Of a stretch of DNA of 6,855 nt, positions 1 to 4,935 are shown one piece after another (position 1 is the stretch's first letter; every line of letters starts with the position of its first letter). The DNA is taken from positions 1-6,855 of the forward strand of contig JACDHQ010000111.1 of assembly GCA_013820975.1 (NCBI GenBank). The letters run 5' to 3'. The notes under the pieces are model-generated. The model ran no database searches. It worked only from the letters and a program-made list of their open reading frames with translations, and was not told the origin of the DNA. Position numbers and translations under genes: made by a program. This DNA comes from Gemmatimonadaceae bacterium. GTDB taxonomy: Bacteria > Gemmatimonadota > Gemmatimonadetes > Gemmatimonadales > Gemmatimonadaceae.

Positions 1-448
1 CCGCCGCCGTGACCCGGAAGCGGTATCCCGTGCGCCGGTCGAGGTCGGGATCGAGAGACACCTCGAAGTAGTCGTACTGTCCCCCCTCGTCGCGCCGCAC
101 CAGCTGCCGGGCGATGGTGGCGGGCGAGGCGTCGTACATCCGCGCCCCGATGTACACGGCTTCCTTGTCGAAGAGGATCCGGACCTCCGTCGGCTGGTCC
201 ACCGGCGCGCCCTCGACGGGCTCCGCCTGGACGAAGCCGCCCACCGGCATCGCGGCCTGCCAGGCCGCGTCGTCCAGCCTCCCATCGATGCGAATGGGAG
301 AGGTGCGCTCGGCGGCGACTGCGGCGCTTGGGCCGGAGGGATCATGTTGACGGGGCCCACCGTCCTGTGCGACTGCCACGGGGGCAAGGCCGGCGACGGC
401 CAGGAGGACGCCGAGCGTATGGGTCCCGCGCACGATACACGTTTTCAT
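1..448 (-). CDS. Secreted DUF5916 / CBM9-like protein, 3' end outside window
   Basis: This is the first 149 codons of a gene read leftwards out of the window. Residues 1-27 look like a signal peptide: a basic start, a hydrophobic run LGVLLAVAGLAPVAVA, and likely cleavage after AVA before QDG. Residues 52-145 match the CBM9-like N-terminal domain of DUF5916 proteins. The markers are IRIDGRLDDAAWQAA (52-66), PTEVRILFDKEAVYIGARMYD (in 86-106), and SLDPDLDRRTGYRF (131-144). In this family the missing C-terminal part is a large domain usually predicted as an outer-membrane beta-barrel. The substrate is unknown; carbohydrate or peptide handling at the envelope is only a guess. The ATG at 448 is chosen because AGGAG (456-460, minus strand) lies 7 bases upstream and the signal peptide starts there. 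The gene lies 82 bp downstream of the M56 gene and has its own promoter and BlaI-type operator, so it is probably co-regulated with that pair. Confidence 0.85.
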   Translation of the reverse strand, partial: MKTCIVRGTHTLGVLLAVAGLAPVAVAQDGGPRQHDPSGPSAAVAAERTSPIRIDGRLDDAAWQAAMPVGGFVQAEPVEGAPVDQPTEVRILFDKEAVYIGARMYDASPATIARQLVRRDEGGQYDYFEVSLDPDLDRRTGYRFRVTAA

Positions 449-455
449 GCTATTG

Positions 456-460
456 CTCCT
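456..460 (-). promoter_or_regulatory. Ribosome binding site of the DUF5916 gene
   Basis: The minus strand reads AGGAG followed by CAATAGC and then ATG. This is the clearest Shine-Dalgarno sequence in the window and it fixes the start at 448. Confidence 0.7.
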
Positions 461-465
461 ATTGT

Positions 466-482
466 TACTACACTATGTAGTA
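466..482. promoter_or_regulatory. BlaI/MecI-type operator (perfect 17-bp palindrome)
   Basis: The plus strand reads TACTACA-CTA-TGTAGTA, two perfect 7-bp inverted halves around a 3-base spacer. BlaI/MecI repressors are known to bind dyads built on TACA/TGTA. The site shares one base with the -10 box on the minus strand and lies upstream of the ribosome binding site, so a bound repressor should block transcription of the DUF5916 gene. A near-identical site stands in front of blaI in this window (1957-1973), which is the main support for its identity. Confidence 0.75.
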
Positions 483-487
483 TTATA
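482..487 (-). promoter_or_regulatory. -10 box (TATAAT) of the DUF5916 promoter
   Basis: The minus strand reads GTATAATAC, a perfect consensus -10 hexamer 33 bases upstream of the start codon and touching the operator. No convincing -35 hexamer is found at 16-18 bp spacing (the sequence there is GC-rich), so the promoter may be weak or need help. Consensus TATAAT is rare by chance in DNA of this base composition. Confidence 0.6.
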
Positions 488-530
488 CGCCGCAGAGAAC
501 CCCTGCGCCGCGGGCAACCTTCGGATGCAG

Positions 531-1499
531 TTACTGCTGCGTCAGGACGATCTTGGGGACGGTCTCGAGGAGTCGGGCGCGCAGATCGGGACCATGATAG
601 GTCCACAGAAAGAGAGCCATCCACGCCAGCGCCGAAACGGACACCACTCGGCGCGCCGCCGTGAGCCACATGCAACGCGGGGCGGGCTGATAATCGATCA
701 GGCGGCGGATCCGCTGCTCAACGCTCGGGCGCGTCCGGAGCAGGGCGTGGGCATGGATCCAGCGCGCCCCCCGCCCGCGGGGGAGCGCTCTCTGGAGGCG
801 CCACACGTCCACCAGCGAAGCGGCGACCACCAGCGGGTTCTGCAGCGCCTCCACCACGCGATCGTCGCAGGAGAGCTCGCGCCGGAAGACCACCCTCGGC
901 CAGGCGACTGACCGGAAGGTCCATAGCAGGGCGAGCACCGCCGCGACGAGCAGGCCGGCGTGCGCAAAGCCGAAGCGCATCTCCACCCGGAAGAACAGCA
1001 CGTAGAGCGCGGCGGCCTGCAGGAGCACCACGAGAGCGCCGATGGGCAGCAGGCTGCCGAGCCAGGCGCGCAGGGTGTCGCGCCGGCGCACGTGGACGAG
1101 CTCGTGCACCAGCACTGCGCGAAGCTCGTCCGCCCCCAGCGAGCGGATCAGGGCAGGCGCCAGGAAGACGGCGGGCCGGAAACACCCCGTGGTGAATGCC
1201 AGCGGATCCTCGTCCGCCTGCCGGTGCAGCGGCGGCAGGCGTTTCAGTCCGACCCGTGTGCCGGCCTCGCGATAGAGGTCGTACAGCCCGGAGAACTCAT
1301 CGGGTCCGTAGACCGGGGACCGGCGGCGCAGGCGCCGGTCGGCGAGGCAGTGGGCCCCGATTCGCGCGCCTGCGGCGGCGCAGAGGAACAGCGTCAGGGC
1401 GCGGAGCACGTCCACGGCCGAGCAGGCGACCGGGTTGCGGAGCAGGAACTCCACGCCCAGCAGGAGGCTGGCGTACGGCGCAAAGAACCACTCAAACAT
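531..1499 (-). CDS. M56 family (BlaR1-type) membrane zinc metalloprotease, no sensor domain
   Basis: The 322-residue protein is an integral membrane protease of the BlaR1/MecR1 type, expected to act on the partner BlaI-like repressor or to start its inactivation. The zinc-binding motif HELVH is at 132-136, inside AVLVHELVHVRRRD. A probable third ligand is Glu208 in RRELSCDD (206-213). The family motif SVEQRIRRLI is at 259-268. Hydrophobic segments near residues 7-20, 28-48, 146-170, 177-195 and 286-300 are likely membrane spans. After the last span only about 22 residues remain, so the extracellular penicillin-binding domain of true BlaR1 is absent, as in short BlaR-like proteins of mycobacteria. 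The ATG at 1499 lies inside the end of blaI (8-bp overlap, frame shifted), which suggests translational coupling. The signal it senses is unknown, so I withhold the symbol blaR1. Family identity is firm; the role follows from the neighbour. Confidence 0.88.
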   Translation of the reverse strand: MFEWFFAPYASLLLGVEFLLRNPVACSAVDVLRALTLFLCAAAGARIGAHCLADRRLRRRSPVYGPDEFSGLYDLYREAGTRVGLKRLPPLHRQADEDPLAFTTGCFRPAVFLAPALIRSLGADELRAVLVHELVHVRRRDTLRAWLGSLLPIGALVVLLQAAALYVLFFRVEMRFGFAHAGLLVAAVLALLWTFRSVAWPRVVFRRELSCDDRVVEALQNPLVVAASLVDVWRLQRALPRGRGARWIHAHALLRTRPSVEQRIRRLIDYQPAPRCMWLTAARRVVSVSALAWMALFLWTYHGPDLRARLLETVPKIVLTQQ

Positions 1500-1932
1500 C
1501 GGAATCCACTCGCCTCCGCTTCTCCTCGATCGCCTTCGCCAACGCCTCGATCACCGCGTCGTCCTGCTCGCCCACGAGGTCGACGAACTGGCTCATTGCG
1601 GGGGCGGTGAAGTCGTCCAGGAGCTCGCTCAGCACCGTGCCGACCGTGCGCCTGGTGAATTCCTCCTTGCTCGCGGCCGGCACGTACACGTACGCCGCGC
1701 CGTCCTTTCGCTTCTCCAGCAGGCCCTTGTCCGCCAGGCGCGACATCACCGTCATGACGGTCGTGTACGCGAGCTCCCGGTCTGCGGCGTCGAGCGACTT
1801 GTGGACGTCGTGGACCGTGGCCCGGCCGCGCGCCCAGATCGCCTCCATGACGTCCGCCTCGAGGTCGCCGAGGATCTTGCGCAACCCCTTCTTCCGCGGA
1901 TCGAAGGTGAAATGGTATCGATTCAGGTCCAT
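1492..1932 (-). CDS. blaI: BlaI/MecI/CopY family transcriptional repressor
   Basis: The 146-residue protein has the usual size for the family. The winged helix-turn-helix covers about residues 20-85: LGDLEADVMEAIWARGRATV, then LAYTTVMTVMSRLADKGLL (the recognition-helix region) and the wing KRKDGAAYVYVP. The C-terminal helices (about 88-140) form the dimerisation part, where partner proteases cleave in studied members. The frame stays open upstream to 2244, but that extension runs through repeats and the operator and has no family similarity. I therefore start at the ATG at 1932 (MDLNRYHFTF), although no good ribosome binding site precedes it. The gene is first in an operon with the overlapping M56 gene, as in blaI-blaR pairs. 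A dyad at 1957-1973 in its own leader indicates autorepression, and a second copy at 466-482 points to the DUF5916 gene as a further target. Its ligand or inducing signal cannot be read from sequence. Confidence 0.92.
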   Translation of the reverse strand: MDLNRYHFTFDPRKKGLRKILGDLEADVMEAIWARGRATVHDVHKSLDAADRELAYTTVMTVMSRLADKGLLEKRKDGAAYVYVPAASKEEFTRRTVGTVLSELLDDFTAPAMSQFVDLVGEQDDAVIEALAKAIEEKRRRVDSDV

Positions 1933-1956
1933 GGGATCCGGAGCGACATGGGTTAT

Positions 1957-1973
1957 TACGACAGCGTGTAGTA
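1957..1973. promoter_or_regulatory. BlaI-type operator upstream of blaI
   Basis: The plus strand reads TACGACA-GCG-TGTAGTA. It has the same 7-3-7 layout as the site at 466-482, with one mismatch in the left half. It lies 24 bases upstream of the blaI start codon, the expected place for autoregulation. An overlapping 11-bp palindrome, GTGTA-G-TACAC, spans 1966-1976. Confidence 0.7.
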
Positions 1974-2001
1974 CACTGGTGCTTTTGCGGCGTCCCGTCA
2001 A
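1973..2001 (-). promoter_or_regulatory. Candidate blaI promoter
   Basis: The minus strand has TTGACG (2001-1996), five of six matches to the -35 consensus. Seventeen bases further on, the hexamer CAGTGT (1978-1973) occupies the same position relative to the operator as TATAAT does at the DUF5916 gene, but it is a poor -10 sequence. TGTACT (1975-1970) is a better match at an unfavourable 20-bp spacing. The -35 box is plausible and the -10 is uncertain. Confidence 0.35.
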
Positions 2002-2106
2002 GTGGCAGGGTACGGATCGGCGACCCGGGCCTCCGCCGAGCTCGCGTACAGGCGCACGGAGAGCTACCTCGGTTCGGTGGGGCACCCGAGGGAAACGCAC
2101 ACTGCG

Positions 2107-2125
2107 GTACTGAGTACTGCAGTAC
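2107..2125. repeat. GTAC repeat cluster A
   Basis: GTAC occurs at 2107, 2114 and 2122 (steps of 7 and 8). The last two form the perfect 12-bp palindrome GTACTGCAGTAC (2114-2125). The 11-base core TACTGCAGTAC recurs exactly in cluster C. Confidence 0.7.
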
Positions 2126-2270
2126 GGAGAAGTCAGACCGTCGGGCCACCCACCACAAGGCATGGGCGGAATCCTCACGGGGACGGACACACCAGCAGCA
2201 AGTACTGGGTAGCGGGCAGCCAGATCGCGTGCCGGGTCGCCCATACCTCACAGCACGTCCCCGAATCCGG

Positions 2271-2298
2271 GTACCACGTACCAGGTACCAGGTACTGT
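2271..2298. repeat. GTAC repeat cluster B, four 7-bp tandem units
   Basis: Four heptamers lie head to tail on the plus strand: GTACCAC, GTACCAG, GTACCAG, GTACTGT, starting at 2271, 2278, 2285 and 2292. Each has the self-complementary core GTAC, so an identical phase appears on both strands. Confidence 0.8.
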
Positions 2299-2312
2299 CG
2301 TGTCCCCTCCCT

Positions 2313-2326
2313 GAAGGAATTCCTTC
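2313..2326. repeat. Perfect 14-bp palindrome GAAGGAATTCCTTC
   Basis: This is an uninterrupted inverted repeat in the middle of the spacer, AT-richer than its surroundings and 15 bp from the end of cluster B. It could be a protein-binding dyad. With no loop it would fold poorly as an RNA hairpin. No promoter is evident next to it. Confidence 0.5.
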
Positions 2327-2365
2327 CATTCATTGTGGTGGCCAGCCCATCGGTCGCCCTACCGG

Positions 2366-2392
2366 ATACTGCAGTACTCGGTACTGCAGTGC
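2366..2392. repeat. GTAC repeat cluster C
   Basis: The order is ATAC-TGCA-GTAC-TCG-GTAC-TGCA-GTGC. An exact TACTGCAGTAC copy (2367-2377) is followed by a copy with one change, TACTGCAGTGC (2382-2392). The unit starts at 2366, 2374, 2381 and 2389 are spaced 8, 7 and 8 bp. Confidence 0.7.
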
Positions 2393-2462
2393 GTTCAGCG
2401 TGTCCTGCGGGGATTGAAGCGCAATGCGGGCGGGACCGGTTGCACGCCGATCCCCCGTCGCA

Positions 2463-4403
2463 TCACGGCGTCCTGGTCCTCAACAGGTACAGGCGCGCAT
2501 CGCCGACATCGAGCCGTCCGTTGTTGTTCCCCTGCGCATCCAGGTAGCTCGCTTCCGCAGCCGTGAGCCCGCCGCCACCCCGGAGCGCGCGCACGATCGC
2601 CGACGCCGAGATGACCGGCGCCGGCGTGACGGTGAGCGTCACCGCCTGCGATGTCGTCACGCCGCGTGCGTCACGCAGGCCGAGCGTCAGCGGGAAGGCT
2701 CCCGACGCACGTGGCGAGCCCTCGAACACCGCACGGTCGCGTCGCGACACGAGTGTCAGGCCGGCCGGGAGCGCGCCCTGCACCGTCCACGTGTACGGCT
2801 CGGTGCCACCGGTCGCGCGCACTTCCGCGGTGGACGGCACGAGCTGCGGGGTGGAGATCGTACTCGCAGTCGCGATCAGCGGCGCCGCGGCATTCGTCAG
2901 GCGGACGCGCGCGACGCCGGCAGCCGCATCGATCACGATGGAGTGAATGCTCACCGTGGTCGGGCCGCCGCCATGCAGCGTCAGGGATGGAGTCGTCGCC
3001 CCGGTGATCGCACCCGTACGAAACACGTCGCCTGCCTCCCCACGGTTGCCCCCTGCGAACTCCGTCCGGGTGAGGCCGGCATTCGCGTCGGCTTCGATCA
3101 GGCTGTACCCCCAGGTGCGCGCGCAGGTTGGACACGGCAACCAGTTGCGCGCGGGCTCCACGCGATACGCCAGCACGCCAGCGGCGGGCAGCACGGCGTC
3201 GAAGCCGCCGCGATCCCGATATTCGAGCAACAGGTACTGGGACGCACTCAGCGGCACGCGCAGCACGTCGCCTGAGGTTCGCACCGGCCGCAGCACGAAC
3301 TCGCGATCGCGGGTCTCCGCAGGCACGATCGTCGGCGTCACCCACCCCAGCAGCGCCTTTGGATACGGTCCCATGTGCGGCGGCGTGAGCGTCGTCCCCT
3401 TCGGTCCGGATCCGCACCCCCAGGACCCGGCCGACATGAGCTCCCAGCAGCCCACGACCCATACGCGCTGCTCGCGGAGGATCCCGCCGCTCATGTCGTA
3501 GTAGTCGGGCAGGCCGAGGACGTGGCCGAACTCGTGCGCGATGACGTTGGGCTGCATCGGCGACGTCGTGCCGCACTCAGTCGCGCCCTGCACCATGTAG
3601 CCGTTTATGATGATCGGCTGGCCGTTGAACCCGGTGTCGCTCGTCACGGCAGGCCCGTTGCCCCACCCGGCGATACCGGCGCGATGCGGCCAGATGCCGG
3701 GCCCACCGCACGACGCCTCCATCTCGTGAAAGAGGAAGGCCGCGACATCCACCTGTCCGTCATCATCGCCGCTGTCGGGAATCCCATCCGGCCCGTTGTT
3801 GTCGTACTGGCGGAAGTCGATAGCGGGATCGGCGGCAGCCACCGCCTGCTTGAGCCACTCGCCGACGCGTGCATTCCCGCCGAGGCCCATCGACGTGCCG
3901 GTCACCTCGGAGATCGTGAGTGCGGTCGGGACCCAGTTCGCCACGTGCCCGTCCAGCACGAGCCGCCCGCCGGAGACCTCCGAGTAGAATCCGCTCACCG
4001 TCCTCGAGGGCGGCCCGTCGAAGAGGAGTCGCTGCAGCTCGGGCGCGGCGACCGATGCCCTCGGCTGCTCACTGTCGGCAAAGAGCGCGGGAATCACCAG
4101 CATGCGGATGGTGCCGGTGTACGCCATGTTGAACGTCGCCAGGAGCCGGGCGCGCTGCGTGACGGCGCTGGGGAACTCGAAGGCTCGGGGGTCCCTGGCG
4201 ATGCGGTCGTAGTACGCCTGCGGCAGGGTGCGCCCCATCATTGCCGCGCGCGCCTCGATGTCCTGCGCCATGCCCGGAGAGGCAGCGGCAACGAGCAGGA
4301 CGCCGGCGACGAGTGCGGCGGCAACGCGCGCGACGGCGACGCGGACGGCGACGACGAGTACGGCGGCAACGCCAGCGTGGCGCGCGACGTGAGCGGCGCG
4401 CAT
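2463..4403 (-). CDS. Secreted M6 family metalloprotease with Ig-like domain and dockerin-like tail
   Basis: The 646-residue protein is predicted to be a secreted zinc endopeptidase of the M6 (immune inhibitor A-like) family. Residues 1-46 form a long, odd signal peptide of Ala/Val repeats interrupted by Arg, with likely cleavage after GMA before QDI. The zinc site is HEFGHVLGLPD (290-300): His290 and His294 are ligands, Glu291 is catalytic and Asp300 is the probable third ligand. ELMSAGSW (321-328) supplies the Met-turn. An acidic stretch DNNGPDGIPDSGDDDGQVD (201-219) probably binds calcium. Cysteines at 232, 277, 319, 330, 424 and 427 suggest disulfides or a CxxC pair. Residues about 508-592 look like an Ig-like (He_PIG) domain (GGTEPYTWTVQGALPAGLTL, then FPLTLGLRDARG). 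Residues 612-641 end in YLDAQGNNNGRLDVGDARLYL, one dockerin-like calcium loop plus helix. The ATG at 4403 overlaps the stop codon of the upstream lipoprotein gene by one base. The natural substrate is unknown; extracellular protein degradation is likely. Confidence 0.88.
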   Translation of the reverse strand: MRAAHVARHAGVAAVLVVAVRVAVARVAAALVAGVLLVAAASPGMAQDIEARAAMMGRTLPQAYYDRIARDPRAFEFPSAVTQRARLLATFNMAYTGTIRMLVIPALFADSEQPRASVAAPELQRLLFDGPPSRTVSGFYSEVSGGRLVLDGHVANWVPTALTISEVTGTSMGLGGNARVGEWLKQAVAAADPAIDFRQYDNNGPDGIPDSGDDDGQVDVAAFLFHEMEASCGGPGIWPHRAGIAGWGNGPAVTSDTGFNGQPIIINGYMVQGATECGTTSPMQPNVIAHEFGHVLGLPDYYDMSGGILREQRVWVVGCWELMSAGSWGCGSGPKGTTLTPPHMGPYPKALLGWVTPTIVPAETRDREFVLRPVRTSGDVLRVPLSASQYLLLEYRDRGGFDAVLPAAGVLAYRVEPARNWLPCPTCARTWGYSLIEADANAGLTRTEFAGGNRGEAGDVFRTGAITGATTPSLTLHGGGPTTVSIHSIVIDAAAGVARVRLTNAAAPLIATASTISTPQLVPSTAEVRATGGTEPYTWTVQGALPAGLTLVSRRDRAVFEGSPRASGAFPLTLGLRDARGVTTSQAVTLTVTPAPVISASAIVRALRGGGGLTAAEASYLDAQGNNNGRLDVGDARLYLLRTRTP

Positions 4404-4771
4404 CAGTAGCGCAACTCGTAGCCGGCGAGGTTGCGCGGCAGGTTGTTGCCGTCGGCCACCTCGAGGATCGTCGCCGTTGGCTCCTCCTGTCCCGTGACTC
4501 GGAGCTGGAACTCGATCCGTCCCGGGTGATCGCGAAAGAGCAGCACGCGCGTGCCCGCCCCATCGGGCTCGGTCACCAGCGTCGTCCCCGTCGGCGCCGA
4601 CACGGCCTCGAGCCCCGGTGGCAGCAGGATGAGGGCGGCGGCATCGCCCTGATGCTGCGACACGAGCCGCGCCGTCACGACCCGATGTCCGCCAGCGGGC
4701 GAATCACTGCGGCAACCGTTGCCGAGGGCGACGAGCATGGCACACAAGGCGAGTCCGGGCAGGCGATGCAT
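4403..4771 (-). CDS. Small predicted lipoprotein, coupled to M6 protease
   Basis: The 122-residue protein has a signal peptide (HRLPGLALCAMLVALGNGC) whose Cys20 could be the lipidated residue; the box LGNGC is only a loose match. The mature part, about 100 residues, is rich in alternating beta-type segments: AALILLPPGLEAVSAP (45-60), TRVLLFRD (74-81), RIEFQLRVTG (85-94) and TATILEVADGNN (99-110). It ends in LAGYELRY. I do not recognise a named family. The pattern is that of a small beta-sandwich and vaguely recalls cohesin modules. The stop codon and the protease ATG share one base (TGATG), so the two products are probably made together. An in-frame TGA lies a few codons upstream, and the ATG at 4771 is the first usable ATG, although no ribosome binding site precedes it (the leader is pyrimidine-rich). 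An anchor, inhibitor or chaperone for the protease are all possible roles; none is proved. Confidence 0.72.
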   Translation of the reverse strand: MHRLPGLALCAMLVALGNGCRSDSPAGGHRVVTARLVSQHQGDAAALILLPPGLEAVSAPTGTTLVTEPDGAGTRVLLFRDHPGRIEFQLRVTGQEEPTATILEVADGNNLPRNLAGYELRY

Positions 4772-4935
4772 GGGACGGGGAGTCAGGGAGGGAGGCAGTC
4801 AGTGCACCGGGCGACACGCGATCCCCAGGACAACTCCTCGCCGGGACGGAACGGTCACCCGCGGCACACTGGCAGATCGGCGCGCAGTGAATAATCTCCC
4901 TGCTGATACGTCTTCCCCGATCCGCACCCGTCGCC
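4772..4935. promoter_or_regulatory. Divergent intergenic region, lipoprotein / phoX
   Basis: These 164 bp must hold the start signals for both the leftward lipoprotein-protease pair and the rightward phosphatase gene. I find no convincing promoter pair. GAATAAT (4889-4895, plus) is the only AT-rich patch, without a good -35. No pho-box-like direct repeat is apparent. Neither flanking start codon has a clear Shine-Dalgarno sequence. Confidence 0.35.

Larger units (their letters stand above)
1974..2462. other. Gene-free spacer with GTAC-rich short repeats
   Basis: This spacer of about 490 bp lies between the blaI operator and the stop codon of the M6 protease gene. Open frames cross it on both strands, but none has a ribosome binding site, a recognisable domain or sensible composition. 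They are what GC-rich DNA gives by chance. The visible structure is three clusters of GTAC-centred repeats (2107-2125, 2271-2298, 2366-2392), single GTAC sites at 2010, 2046 and 2202, and a 14-bp palindrome at 2313-2326. It must contain the blaI promoter at its left end and presumably the 3' end of the protease transcript, though no canonical terminator is visible. Confidence 0.6.

Noticed and set aside
531..1932. Beta-lactam resistance operon
   Set aside because: BlaI and an M56 protease are present, but the penicillin-sensing domain is absent and no beta-lactamase or alternative penicillin-binding protein gene is in the window.
1933..2244. Upstream extension of blaI to a 250-residue product
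   Set aside because: The extra 104 residues match no family, cross the operator and GTAC repeats, and known BlaI proteins begin near MDLN-type starts with total length about 120-150.
2002..2547. 181-codon plus-strand frame across the spacer
   Set aside because: It runs through repeat clusters and into the 3' end of the protease gene, with no domain, signal or ribosome binding site.
3375..4409. 344-codon open frame on the plus strand opposite the M6 protease gene
   Set aside because: Antisense shadow; no recognisable motif or ribosome binding site, and composition is driven by the third codon positions of the real gene.
4772..4935. Pho box controlling phoX
   Set aside because: I looked for the TGTCA-type direct repeats bound by PhoB and found no convincing pair.
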